This document shows, in pieces, positions 1 to 7,731 of a DNA stretch of 64,000 bases (within the stretch, counting starts at the first letter, position 1; each line of letters starts with the position of its first letter). This DNA comes from Deinococcus arboris. Lineage in GTDB: Bacteria > Deinococcota > Deinococci > Deinococcales > Deinococcaceae. The notes beneath the pieces are model-generated. The model saw only the letters and a list, made by a program, of their open reading frames with translations, ran no database searches and was not told the origin of the DNA. The stretch lies in the NCBI RefSeq assembly GCF_009755355.1, contig NZ_WQLB01000009.1, positions 62,001 to 126,000 on the forward strand, given 5' to 3'. The translations under genes and the position numbers were made by a program.

Positions 1-1102
1 GCTGTTTGGTGCTGACCGGCCCGGTGTGTTGCAGCAGGTGGCCCCAGACCATCGCCCGCACCGCACTGGTGTCGGCGCCCATCCCCTTCGCGGCGGCTTG
101 CAGCTGCCCGATCTGGGCGGCCGTGACCATCGGCTCAGCATCAGTCTGGGCGGCAGGCTGCTGGGCTTCTGGCTGAGTCTGAGCAGGCTGCGCGTCCGTC
201 TTCGGGGCATGCTTCAGACCTAGGGCTTTCAGGTCCGTATGACAGGCGCGGGCCGCATCCAGATCCGCGCGCCAGTTGTAGGTGTCGAGAATGCTCTGCA
301 CCTCAGCCGCAGGGGCCACCTTCCGCACCCGGTCCGCCAGGTCCCCGATGCTCGTCACCCAGCGCTGCATCAGTTCTTCCTGCTGTGGGTCGGGCAGGGT
401 GTGCGCGGGCGTCCCGGCGGCCTGCTGCACCTCACGGGTCATGTCCGTGCGGCGGGTGGGCGCGGCCTGGGCCGGGGCAGCGGGGCGCTCTTCGCGGGCG
501 TTGTCCGCCTGCGCCATCTCGTCTGAGGTGTAGAGGCCAGAGAGGTCGTTCGGGAACGCGCTGCGCAGGGCCTGAGCCTCCGCGCACTTGGCGATCATGA
601 CGTCCGGCATCTTGCCCCACAGGCCCATCGGCGCCCCGTCCCGCTTCCGGCTCACGTACGCCTCGAACCGGGCCACCGCCCACAGCGGCTCCGTAAAGCC
701 GTGGCGCAGAATGCCCACCTTCGCCGCTGCTGGTGGGTCTTTGCTCAGCCACACGTCCACCCACTTCCCGTCTGGGCCACACCACAGCGGCCCCACGCGC
801 CCGGCGTACTGGCCGTGCCGCTCGGCGATGACGCGGAAGCCGTCAATGGACACCTGAATGGTCATGCGCTGCTGCTTGGTCCACTGACCGTTGACCTGCT
901 TGTTCTCTTCGCGCATGACGGCGTAGATCTGGCGGCTGAACGGGTCCAGACCGGTGCGGCGGCACTGCTCAATGAACAGTTGCAATTCGCCGTCACTGGC
1001 GCCGGGCGCGATCTGGGTCTTGATGAGGTCGAGCTGGTCTCGGTTGAAGTCCACCGGGGCCAGCGGCATGCCGGTAGGGCGGGCGTGTTCAATCGCGGTC
1101 AT
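1..1102 (-). CDS. bet: Bet/RecT-family single-strand annealing recombinase (C-terminus off the window)
   Basis: Phage recombinase that anneals complementary single strands during phage recombination. The 367 visible codons stay open to base 1, so the gene is cut by the window edge. Bet-family features are plain: [20 protein letters not shown] near residue 45, then [18 protein letters not shown], then [20 protein letters not shown] and [10 protein letters not shown] around residue 190. The tail after that is alanine- and glutamine-rich. The ATG overlaps the previous stop (ATGA), so translation is probably coupled to the small membrane gene upstream. Family assignment is firm; choosing between Bet and RecT naming is less so. 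Confidence 0.9.
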   Translation of the reverse strand, partial: MTAIEHARPTGMPLAPVDFNRDQLDLIKTQIAPGASDGELQLFIEQCRRTGLDPFSRQIYAVMREENKQVNGQWTKQQRMTIQVSIDGFRVIAERHGQYAGRVGPLWCGPDGKWVDVWLSKDPPAAAKVGILRHGFTEPLWAVARFEAYVSRKRDGAPMGLWGKMPDVMIAKCAEAQALRSAFPNDLSGLYTSDEMAQADNAREERPAAPAQAAPTRRTDMTREVQQAAGTPAHTLPDPQQEELMQRWVTSIGDLADRVRKVAPAAEVQSILDTYNWRADLDAARACHTDLKALGLKHAPKTDAQPAQTQPEAQQPAAQTDAEPMVTAAQIGQLQAAAKGMGADTSAVRAMVWGHLLQHTGPVSTKQ

Positions 1103-1620
1103 TTGGTCACGTCCTTTCGGGTCAGCAGGGTGATCAGCGCCAGCAGCGAAGGGCAGGCCACGGCAGGCAGGACCGCGCACAGCACGCGCTGCCAGCCAGG
1201 CATCTGGGGGCCGAAGTCCGGGGCCAGGGCCAGCAGCAGCCCGTAGGTGGTCACGAACAGGGCCAGGGTCAGGCCAATGGGCAGGACTCGGCGGCGCAAT
1301 CGGCGCACTGCACCTGTCCCACCGGGCACGCGGCGCCGCAGGTCCAGCACTGGCCCTGTCCCGGCGTGCTGGGGAGTGGCGCCCCGCTGATCCGGCACAG
1401 GGACCAGGCCAGCAGCAGCGTGGACGGGATGGCAATCAGGGCGATCCACATGGGGCACCTCCAGAGGCAACGTGCGCGGCCCGGCGCGTTCCTCGCGCGG
1501 CGCGGTGGGCAGGGGCAGGCCGTTCTGGCGGGCGTGGTACTCGGCCACGGCGCGTTCGGTGAACCGCCGTAGGCCCTCTTCCTTCCAATCGGCGTTGTCC
1601 ATCCGCAGGGCGCCGTTCAC
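1099..1620 (-). CDS. small protein ending in an LLTRKDV membrane domain (173 codons, possibly two fused genes)
   Basis: The frame starts at GTG 1620, overlapping the previous stop (GTGA); an ATG follows at codon 7. The first ~50 codons look coding ([20 protein letters not shown]). The middle is low-complexity and is overlapped by a zinc-ribbon gene in another frame. The last ~65 codons encode a hydrophobic domain ([12 protein letters not shown], then LLTRKDVTK) closely matching the product of 15451-15729 in the second prophage. A GTG at 1308 would give a 69-residue version comparable to that homologue. It may be one protein or two genes that lost a separating stop. Function unknown; probably an inner-membrane protein. 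Confidence 0.5.
   Translation of the reverse strand: MNGALRMDNADWKEEGLRRFTERAVAEYHARQNGLPLPTAPREERAGPRTLPLEVPHVDRPDCHPVHAAAGLVPVPDQRGATPQHAGTGPVLDLRRRVPGGTGAVRRLRRRVLPIGLTLALFVTTYGLLLALAPDFGPQMPGWQRVLCAVLPAVACPSLLALITLLTRKDVTK
1269..1451 (-). CDS. small membrane-anchored zinc-ribbon protein
   Basis: A 60-residue protein with an N-terminal hydrophobic segment (residues 1-19) and four ribbon cysteines in [19 protein letters not shown] good ribosome site (GGAGG, five bases before the ATG) supports translation although the gene lies wholly inside another open frame on the same strand. The cysteine pattern resembles the C-terminus of the 15161-15454 product in prophage 2, which also precedes an LLTRKDV membrane gene. 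Role unknown; membrane tethering and metal binding are inferred from sequence only. Confidence 0.55.
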   Translation of the reverse strand: MWIALIAIPSTLLLAWSLCRISGAPLPSTPGQGQCWTCGAACPVGQVQCADCAAESCPLA

Positions 1621-1823
1621 TGGTCTTCACCCGTGATGGCCCAGTCAATGCCGCTCAGCAGGCCCTCTTTCAGGCCTGCCTGCACGATGCGTCCCATGAA
1701 CTCGGCCTGCTGGGCACTGCTCAGGGGTTGATCAAGTTTCACGGTGTGCTTGAATTCGACCGTCACGGTAATTTCGCAGTCGTGTTCAATCGTGGTACCC
1801 AAATGGAAGCGGGTGCTGCTCAC
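1617..1823 (-). CDS. phage early protein of unknown function, 68 residues
   Basis: GTG start overlapping the upstream stop (GTGA), and a GTGA overlap with the next gene at its own end, so it is the middle of a coupled chain. The protein has a beta-rich start (CEITVTVEFKHTVKLD) and an amphipathic helix (SAQQAEFMGRIVQAGLKEGL). The longer upstream reading of the frame is compositionally poor and was not used. No family recognised. Confidence 0.6.
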   Translation of the reverse strand: MSSTRFHLGTTIEHDCEITVTVEFKHTVKLDQPLSSAQQAEFMGRIVQAGLKEGLLSGIDWAITGEDQ

Positions 1824-2152
1824 GCCGCGCCGCCCTGGATCGTCAGGGGCTGGAAGGGCACCGTCTGCGGGCGGGCAGGTTTCACAGCGGAGCGAATCTC
1901 CTTGAGGTTCCAGTGCCCGCAAACCGTGCCCTGGCCGTCCGTGTCCGCGTTGCAGGGGCCGCCCACAGCAAAGACGCTGTGCAGGGTGCCGCACTGCTCA
2001 CAGCGCAGGCCGGTCACGCCAGCGGCCCGCAGGTCCGCCACGAGGGCGCGGTGGCGCTGATCGGCGCGCTGATCGCGCTGCTGCTCACGGCGCAGCTGGC
2101 CAGGGGTCAAGGTCAGGTCGAGTCCGGCGTTGGGGTTTGCTATGCTGATCAT
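1820..2152 (-). CDS. small cysteine-containing phage early protein, 110 residues
   Basis: Strong ribosome site (AAGGAG, six bases before the ATG). An N-terminal basic helix (TPGQLRREQQRDQRADQRHR) is followed by CEQC and two further cysteines (GPC, VCGH), suggesting a treble-clef or ribbon zinc fold. It begins the string of small genes that runs by four-base overlaps towards the recombinase. Function unknown; the cysteine spacing suggests nucleic-acid or metal binding. Confidence 0.65.
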   Translation of the reverse strand: MISIANPNAGLDLTLTPGQLRREQQRDQRADQRHRALVADLRAAGVTGLRCEQCGTLHSVFAVGGPCNADTDGQGTVCGHWNLKEIRSAVKPARPQTVPFQPLTIQGGAA

Positions 2153-2165
2153 CAGGTTTCTCCTT

Positions 2166-2199
2166 GCCGCACCGCCTTTCCAGGGGCTTTGGGTGCGGC
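2166..2199. other. intercistronic hairpin
   Basis: Arms GCCGCACC (2166-2173) and GGTGCGGC (2192-2199) pair perfectly across an 18-base loop, between the excisionase-like gene and the next early gene. On the plus strand it is followed by GTTTTCG, so it could stop antisense transcription; on the minus strand it would sit in the early mRNA just before a ribosome site. Confidence 0.45.
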
Positions 2200-2208
2200 G
2201 TTTTCGTT

Positions 2209-2514
2209 TCAGCCGGCGCGTTGGCCGGTCTGCTGCACGCTGGGTTCAGCGGTGTCAGTAATGGGGGTCTGAACGGTGCTGGGCAGACTGGCCAGCACTT
2301 CCGAGCGGTAGTAGCGGTACTCCTGGCCGAGCTTCCGGGCAGGAATCTTGCCCGCCCGCACCAGGCGCAAGACGGTGCTTTCGCTGGTCGCCAGCAGGGC
2401 CGCCACCTGATCGGTGGTCATGACGGTCTCGGTGTGGCCGGCCAGCTTGCGGTCTAGCAGCGCTTCAAGGTCCGCCACCGTCAGGTGAAAGAGGGGTTGG
2501 GAAGCGGGGGTCAT
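2209..2514 (-). CDS. excisionase-like helix-turn-helix DNA-binding protein
   Basis: A 101-residue protein with a MerR/excisionase-type winged helix at residues 33-73: MTTDQVAALLATSESTVLRL, then RAGKIPARKLGQEYRYYRSE. Such proteins bend DNA at attachment sites or act as early regulators. It lies directly downstream of the Cro-like gene and overlaps its stop codon (ATGA). A similar protein is encoded at 14068-14370 in the other prophage, in the same position after a Cro-like gene. Excisionase is the best guess; a transcriptional role is also possible. Confidence 0.7.
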   Translation of the reverse strand: MTPASQPLFHLTVADLEALLDRKLAGHTETVMTTDQVAALLATSESTVLRLVRAGKIPARKLGQEYRYYRSEVLASLPSTVQTPITDTAEPSVQQTGQRAG

Positions 2515-2744
2515 GCGGGGACCTTTGTACTAGATACTGCAAGCTCTATATCTGCTAGCGAAAAGTTGAGTGCTCGTCCTAGCTTCAGAAGCGTAGGAAG
2601 GTCTGGCACTGCTTCGCCCCGTTCCAGCGTACTAACGTACCCCTGGCGTCGAGCGTCTTCAAATGCCTCCTCCGCCACCTGAACCTGGGTTTTCCCGGCG
2701 GCTTTCCGGCGCTCCCTGAGGAATACAGCGATGGCTTCTTGCAT
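2511..2744 (-). CDS. Cro-like XRE-family repressor
   Basis: First gene of the leftward early operon, 77 residues. An XRE helix-turn-helix fills residues 1-65 (KTQVQVAEEAF, GYVSTLERGEAVPDLPTLLK). The ATG at 2744 lies six bases after the -10 box of a promoter embedded in palindromic sequence, so the transcript is probably leaderless; the frame remains open upstream but there is no better start. By position opposite the XRE/ImmA pair it should act as the lytic-side repressor. Confidence 0.8.
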   Translation of the reverse strand: MQEAIAVFLRERRKAAGKTQVQVAEEAFEDARRQGYVSTLERGEAVPDLPTLLKLGRALNFSLADIELAVSSTKVPA

Positions 2745-2750
2745 AGGTAC

Positions 2751-2786
2751 AGAATATATAGCTGAGCATATATTGTCAATATACGC
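2751..2786 (-). promoter_or_regulatory. early leftward promoter with palindromic operator
   Basis: On the minus strand there is TTGACA (2774-2779), a 17-base spacer and TATTCT (2751-2756), six bases before the ATG at 2744. The -35 lies in the centre of a 21-base near-perfect palindrome (2766-2786, core ATATTGTCAATAT), and arms AATATAT/ATATATT at 2753-2774 also pair. A repressor bound there would block RNA polymerase. The layout matches the early promoter of the second prophage. Confidence 0.75.
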
Positions 2787-2883
2787 CATACCGTATTCCC
2801 TTCCGGGAACGCATTGCATACCATCTGTCGTATATACGGGCGTGAGTATGTTAGCTGCGGCGCTCGGAAGGACACCATTCCTC

Positions 2884-3387
2884 ATGACCCTCCCTCCAGA
2901 AATCCTCGATTCGCGCGAGGCGGGAAAAATCCTAAAGGCAGCCCGAAAAGCTCTGGGATTGACGCAAGGTCAGGTGATTGACGCCGTTGGGATACCCAAC
3001 CAGAGCTACATGTCAGCGCTGGAAAATGGGCGCTACAACGTTGCCAACAGCGAGTATTTCCCGGCTCTTGCCCAGTTGCTGCGACTGACCATAGAACAGG
3101 TACGAGAAATTAATCCTTCTGCTGTTATTACCGTAGCTGCGGACCCAGGACCACGACGGGGGCCGCCAATACCCCCAGTTGTACCCTTCCGCGAGACGCC
3201 CATCACCATCCCACATGAGTTACTGGAGATGGTCGAGAAGCACGGCGATAACTACCCGATTCTGAGAACGCCGCAGATGCAGCGTATGCTGGCTGCCCCC
3301 CGCAATTTTGGCGGGGCTGAAGTTGGCCCCCAGACGGCAGAAGACTGGTTTGACTATTGGATGGCAAACAAGAGGTTCTTGACGTGA
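2884..3387 (+). CDS. XRE-family phage repressor (lysogeny switch)
   Basis: A 167-residue protein with an N-terminal helix-turn-helix at about residues 10-70 (ILKAARKALGLTQGQVIDAV, SYMSALENGRYNV). The C-terminal half is not an S24 domain. ATG 2884 is chosen because GGAAGG lies upstream and the frame before it is intergenic; the divergent early promoter is immediately to its left. Its stop overlaps the GTG of an ImmA-type peptidase, the arrangement of ImmR/ImmA switches, where the peptidase cleaves the repressor on induction. Confidence 0.8.
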   Translation: MTLPPEILDSREAGKILKAARKALGLTQGQVIDAVGIPNQSYMSALENGRYNVANSEYFPALAQLLRLTIEQVREINPSAVITVAADPGPRRGPPIPPVVPFRETPITIPHELLEMVEKHGDNYPILRTPQMQRMLAAPRNFGGAEVGPQTAEDWFDYWMANKRFLT

Positions 3388-4040
3388 CCTATGACACGTC
3401 CCTCCTCGCGAGTGACTACATCCACTACGTCAAAGCCGTGCAGCGCCAGCTGGGCTATGAGCCCCACGCGCTGCGCCTGGCCCGTGCGCTGGATATCCGC
3501 GTCCGCATTGGCTGGGCCAACCGCTGCACACCCGATCATCCAGACGGCCCACTCATGGTGGTGCAGCCCTGGCATTACGGCAACACCGATGTGATTCGAC
3601 ACGAAGAGGCACACATCCTGTTGTGGTGGAGTGGCCTTGAAGCCGAGATCATCGCAGAGTTTGGCGAAGAACTGGGCTGGCGGGTAGTGGAGAATCTGTG
3701 TCAGTTCGCGGTGGGGTTTCTCCGCATTACACCATCCATGTTGGATCAGGCGGTGAAGCGGTATGGAGTCTCAGCGCGGGCTGTGAAGCACTTACAGAAA
3801 CTCAGCGGCGCGGATGTCCGCACGGCGATGAACCGACTGGTCTATGACGATCCTAGGAGCTGCCGTGCGGGTTTTCTATTGTCAGGCCACTACGTTTCTG
3901 ATGTGGCCCAATGCAACTGGGGCCTTCCGTTCCGGTGGTTGGAAGAGGTGCCAAAGCCCATGCGCCGCTTCCCGTCAGATGCCAATGTTTCGTTCCTGAA
4001 GCTCACGCCCTCGCAGACTCTCGGTGTGTGCTGGGGCTAA
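3384..4040 (+). CDS. ImmA/IrrE-type metallopeptidase
   Basis: A 218-residue protein with the zinc-binding HExxH motif as HEEAH at residues 73-77. The GTG overlaps the repressor's stop (GTGA). In known pairs ImmA degrades the partner repressor after DNA damage; in deinococci the relative IrrE/PprI cleaves DdrO. The residues after the motif (EAEIIAEFGEELGW) could supply the third ligand. It most likely provides induction for the first prophage, in contrast to the S24-type switch of the second. Confidence 0.8.
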   Translation: MTYDTSLLASDYIHYVKAVQRQLGYEPHALRLARALDIRVRIGWANRCTPDHPDGPLMVVQPWHYGNTDVIRHEEAHILLWWSGLEAEIIAEFGEELGWRVVENLCQFAVGFLRITPSMLDQAVKRYGVSARAVKHLQKLSGADVRTAMNRLVYDDPRSCRAGFLLSGHYVSDVAQCNWGLPFRWLEEVPKPMRRFPSDANVSFLKLTPSQTLGVCWG

Positions 4041-4049
4041 GGAGTTGTT

Positions 4050-5192
4050 ATGAAAAAGCTGGTTGCAACCGTCTTGTTTTCGCTTTCCGCATTTGCTGCG
4101 GCGCAGCCAAGCTCTTTCACCGGCAGCACAGTCAGAGACGATATTGCGAAACGAATTGGCGCCTACGAACGCTCCTGTAAAGATTTACCCGTTGCTCAAT
4201 ATGAGAGTGCCTATTCATATTGCATGTTCACAGAAGGAAGTTTTTCAAGAGCAAAGTCAATTATTGATATTTATTACGAAGAATATCTAACAGGGGGCTG
4301 GAAGATATCAGATGGCTATATCTATAATTTCCTCAAAAAAGAAGATCGTTCCCTGAGAGTAACTATAAAAGAGTTAGACGGGTACACGTTTGTCGCCGTA
4401 GCCGACTTGAGTCTGGCAGATCAAATTCGTAAGGAAGAAGCGCATGCGGGCATGCAATCTGATGCCGCAAAAGCAGGGGCAACTCCGAACTCTGCGTATG
4501 TGTGGCTGAGCGATTTACGCTCCTTGGGTATAACCGTCCAAGCTAAACCATTCTCCATTACATATAAGAGTCAGAAGTTAGACTTTAACGCAGCAAGCCG
4601 CTCAGCCTTACTGAACAAGCGTGCAGCAACACTAAATGCCACACCGTTTCTTCTTGACGGCAGCATATTATTCCCCGTAGCGGCCCTACGTGGCCTCGGC
4701 TGCGAGGTTCAAGCTCCAACAGACAAAGTAGTGGGTGTTTCCTGTGGAGGTTTATGGAAATACCTGAACGTCTATGTATTTCAAAACAAGAACGCGCCGG
4801 CTTCAACGCTGACATTTCCTAAAATACAGACGCCTTTACAACAGAGTCCTACAGCTTCGGGCCAAGCTCCGACAAGTTCTACTGCCTCGGCGGCAAGCGT
4901 GAACTATGCGCCGCTCAATTTGTTCGGCAGCTTGGGCACAGTCTCGACTCGTGGTTCTGCACAAGAACTCACCACTGGAGGACGCTCAATAACGTTCTCT
5001 AATGGCCAACGGCAGACGCCTCAAGGCTTCAATCTTCCCGGCGTGCCGTTTTTTGACGGTGGTGAGCTATTTATCCCGATTGACAGCCTGAAGTTCGTTG
5101 GCTGCACAGTGGAGTTTGACAACCTCGACTATCAGGTGACATGTCCAAATGGCGAATCTGTTATCGGGGTGGGCGTAGTTGTCAAGCGATGA
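4050..5192 (+). CDS. secreted protein with two stalk-like (copper amine oxidase N-terminal-like) domains
   Basis: A 380-residue protein with a classic signal peptide (MKKLVATVLFSLSAFAAAQ) and a strong ribosome site. About 140 unassigned residues come first. Two repeats follow (about 150-245 and 285-375) with the pattern YKSQKLDFN...FPVAALRGLGCEV and ITFSNGQR...IPIDSLKFVGCTV, resembling the small domain found at the N-terminus of copper amine oxidases and as a stalk in cell-surface proteins. GC is lower than in neighbours. Probably lysogenic cargo altering the envelope. A related protein is encoded on the reverse strand at 41153-41956. Confidence 0.7.
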   Translation: MKKLVATVLFSLSAFAAAQPSSFTGSTVRDDIAKRIGAYERSCKDLPVAQYESAYSYCMFTEGSFSRAKSIIDIYYEEYLTGGWKISDGYIYNFLKKEDRSLRVTIKELDGYTFVAVADLSLADQIRKEEAHAGMQSDAAKAGATPNSAYVWLSDLRSLGITVQAKPFSITYKSQKLDFNAASRSALLNKRAATLNATPFLLDGSILFPVAALRGLGCEVQAPTDKVVGVSCGGLWKYLNVYVFQNKNAPASTLTFPKIQTPLQQSPTASGQAPTSSTASAASVNYAPLNLFGSLGTVSTRGSAQELTTGGRSITFSNGQRQTPQGFNLPGVPFFDGGELFIPIDSLKFVGCTVEFDNLDYQVTCPNGESVIGVGVVVKR

Positions 5193-5360
5193 CTTGCCAG
5201 AACCACACGCCACGCCTACTCCTACCGCTGGCATATGCCGCGCTGGATTGGGGCGCCGATGCCAGACCCAGATGACGACTTCATTGGCGAGGGCGTCTCA
5301 ATCTTCCAGGTGCCGGGCTACTCCAGCATGACCATTGGCCTCGTGGTGATTGAGGCGTGA
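5193..5360 (+). pseudogene. possible gene remnant (C-terminal fragment)
   Basis: The frame directly after the previous stop reads like a protein end (MPRWIGAPMPDPDDDFIGEG, VPGYSSMTIGLVVIEA) but has no ribosome site. The first ATG is 5235, giving only 41 residues. Composition is GC-rich, unlike the flanking genes, so it may be the tail of a gene broken by insertion of the neighbouring cargo. No family recognised. Confidence 0.3.
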
Positions 5361-5424
5361 AGGATGGGCAGTGGGCGGCGGCGTGAGGGGTGAAAGACAC
5401 AAAGGTGAAAGGTGGTATTGAAGA

Positions 5425-6030
5425 GTGAACATCAACTGGAGCAATTTTCTTATTACTGAAGTTGGCATTCTTCTGGTTCTAGGACTTCACCTTGTCATGC
5501 TCTCCAGGCTAGGAAGTCCACGAACGAGGCGAAACGTGGACATCGGTATGAGCATTGCATTCCAGATCTGGGTTCCTCTTTTCGGTCTGGCGCTCTGTGG
5601 CCTACTCACTGTGGTTAGTTTTGTGCCTTTGCTGAAGCTTTTGCCCACTACCAGTACGGTCAAAGATCTGACGCTGGTGCTCGAAATCGTAGTGAGCGCG
5701 TTTAGCCTCCTGTCCATCTTGAGCGTCGTTTATCCGCTTGCGCTCCAGCGCCAACTCAAGCAAGCCAACACACTCACACTCGGTACAGTGGCGCTCCTAG
5801 CTTTTGGCTCGTTTGCCGGTACGGTCTTCAAGGCTTTGGTGGCGAACGAAGCATTTTCAAATCTCTGGACGACCATCAGCGGTATGGCCTTCCTGACGAG
5901 TTTCTACGCCGTGGTGGTCCTATTCGTTTGGGGACTTTGGCTGATAGCTAGGAGCTATTTCGCTAGGCCCAGATTGGCCGACGCCACCGACGGAACTTCC
6001 CCGCTGCCAGCATCAAGTGATGTGTCATAG
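5425..6030 (+). CDS. five-helix membrane protein, possible superinfection-exclusion factor
   Basis: A 201-residue protein starting at GTG. Five hydrophobic segments lie near residues 8-26, 42-68, 80-105, 113-135 and 145-175, followed by a short polar, proline-containing tail. The pattern RTRRNVDIG after helix 1 and SFAGTVFKALVANEAF between helices 4 and 5 are matched by ERRRKIEVG and LSGAMVKFYAENNLF in the 11014-11664 product, so the two look homologous, one per prophage. A lysogen-expressed membrane protein in this position often blocks superinfection, but no family is recognised. Confidence 0.65.
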   Translation: MNINWSNFLITEVGILLVLGLHLVMLSRLGSPRTRRNVDIGMSIAFQIWVPLFGLALCGLLTVVSFVPLLKLLPTTSTVKDLTLVLEIVVSAFSLLSILSVVYPLALQRQLKQANTLTLGTVALLAFGSFAGTVFKALVANEAFSNLWTTISGMAFLTSFYAVVVLFVWGLWLIARSYFARPRLADATDGTSPLPASSDVS

Positions 6031-6287
6031 GAACGCGCTGAGGCAGAAGGCCTGGAGCGGCATCTAAGCGGCCACTCAGCAGCCGTGCTCTCTAGTGGCC
6101 TTGGGGGCTACCCAGCGATAACGCACCGTTAACGCGGTCTCCTAAATCATCCTGATGGTCGCCTTGGCAGTTGCTGAGGTGGCTGAATTCATGGCCTATG
6201 GCTGACCCACCACCCGACCCAACAACTCGGCCGAGCTTGCCCTTCTGGAGAGAAGGGCCTTTGTCATGCCGTTTAGAGGAGCCCATC

Positions 6288-6485
6288 ATGCGCTGTCTGT
6301 CCGCTGTCCTGCTCATCCTGTCTCTTGCATCGGCCGCTACGGCTGCTGGGCCTATTCCAGTTGGCGGCTTCAAAAATTGCACGGCTGCGAAAGCTGCTGG
6401 GTATTGGAACATCAAGAAGGGGAGCCCGGCGTACCACACCCGTCTGGACCGGGACGGCGACGGCCTAGCCTGCGAGAAGAAGTGA
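6288..6485 (+). CDS. secreted Excalibur calcium-binding domain protein
   Basis: A 65-residue exported protein. Residues 1-20 are a signal peptide (MRCLSAVLLILSLASAATAA) and the rest is one Excalibur domain, recognised from FKNCTAAKAAG and the calcium loop LDRDGDGLACE at the end. GAGGAG six bases before the ATG fixes the start; the upstream in-frame extension has no such site. Excalibur domains are common on secreted nucleases and surface proteins. Probably acts outside the membrane; no partner is evident. Confidence 0.8.
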   Translation: MRCLSAVLLILSLASAATAAGPIPVGGFKNCTAAKAAGYWNIKKGSPAYHTRLDRDGDGLACEKK

Positions 6486-6769
6486 CCCGTTTCCCGAAAA
6501 ACAAACCATCACCCTTCCGGCCAACTGGGTAGCAGTGGGCCATCCTGCTCTTCATTGTGGTGTTCGCTTTGATGGTGTTCTGGCCTCATCTCTTTGGCAG
6601 ATAGCCAAGGAGGGTATGGAGACAGTGGCAGGAGGCGGGAAAGAAAGTAGCACCAGTCAAGACAGGGCAATACGCTTCAACGCTTTCAAACTCTAGGAAG
6701 TTGAGGCAATAATAGCCATCAATGGCTGGCAAGCGATACTTTGCCAGTCTTGCAGTCTCAGGAGGCTTG

Positions 6770-7702
6770 ATGACAGCAGCAACCAAGACCCGAACTGTCC
6801 ACTTCTTCGAATTTTCAGCGGTCTTGCGAGATCCAACCGACCCAAGCAAAACGACCGACGCAGATTTAGAACCCCTCTGGCGCAACATGAATAGACTTGC
6901 ACCGATTAAAGGCGTTCCCAATTCATCTTTCCACGCATTTTGGGGATCTGAAATGGTTGTGGCCATTGATCACAACAGACCAAATGTAGTGCTTGGCAGA
7001 TCAGTCAAACTACGGCGCGATGCACTACCAGGCCTACTAAGTGCCGGAAAATTTAGAAGAATTATGATTAAGGCCGATGAGTTTTTGCATGAGACCTCTC
7101 ATTTTGCATTTTTCAAAGACTCGCGGGTTATTGCAATTGAATACAATACACATGCACCAAACTATAGATATCTAGAGAAGTATTTAAATGATATGGCAAA
7201 CGCACTAAGCATGCACATTGATGATATCAGCTTAACTATAAAACTTGATAAAAATACTGTTGCGAAGCTACTCGCTTCTGGTCCTGTAACAGCAGTTGAA
7301 GTGACTGCACACGCTGACGATGTAGCTACGCTTCCTGCTGGCAATCGGCTCGTCCGAGCACTCCGTGGAGTAGTGGGTGATCAGCCGACTCGCTACAAGG
7401 CGACCGTAAACTGGAGTCGAGAAAGGCCGGCCAAAAACCGTCCTCGTGGACTTGATGATGAGTTCAAAGCTGATGCCCTTGCTCTGCTAGAAGCTAGTGG
7501 AGCCATTGTTGACGCCCTGAAGGTCACCGTAGAGCCCCCAGGTGGCGGCACGCCCCGGACGATTGATCTCAAGCGAGATCGACATTTCGCCGCTATAGAC
7601 GTTCTTCTGACAAGCGAGCGAAGTATTGATACTGACGACACATACGCGAAGATCATAAAATATTACAATGAGTATGTTATAGGCGAAGCGAAGGGCAAGT
7701 AG
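6770..7702 (+). CDS. soluble protein of unknown family, first gene of a soluble/membrane pair
   Basis: The ATG at 6770 follows a perfect AGGAGG by four bases; an upstream ATG at 6722 lacks a comparable site. The 310-residue product has an N-terminal strand (RTVHFFEFSAV), a central ETSHFAFFKDSRVIAIEYN motif at 108-126 with NYRYLEKYLND after it, and no signal or membrane segments. The first half is AT-richer than the phage genes. The same motif order occurs in the product of 62982-63911, which is also followed by a membrane gene. Location between repressor and integrase suggests cargo such as defence or exclusion. No family assigned. Confidence 0.7.
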   Translation: MTAATKTRTVHFFEFSAVLRDPTDPSKTTDADLEPLWRNMNRLAPIKGVPNSSFHAFWGSEMVVAIDHNRPNVVLGRSVKLRRDALPGLLSAGKFRRIMIKADEFLHETSHFAFFKDSRVIAIEYNTHAPNYRYLEKYLNDMANALSMHIDDISLTIKLDKNTVAKLLASGPVTAVEVTAHADDVATLPAGNRLVRALRGVVGDQPTRYKATVNWSRERPAKNRPRGLDDEFKADALALLEASGAIVDALKVTVEPPGGGTPRTIDLKRDRHFAAIDVLLTSERSIDTDDTYAKIIKYYNEYVIGEAKGK

Positions 7703-7731
7703 ATTAGTTATGAGTAGTGTGGAGGTCCACC

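Noticed and set aside
6530..6603. Short hydrophobic frame (WAILLFIVVFALMVFWPHLFG)
   Set aside because: It looks like a membrane-segment remnant but has an in-frame stop just upstream, no proper start codon or ribosome site.
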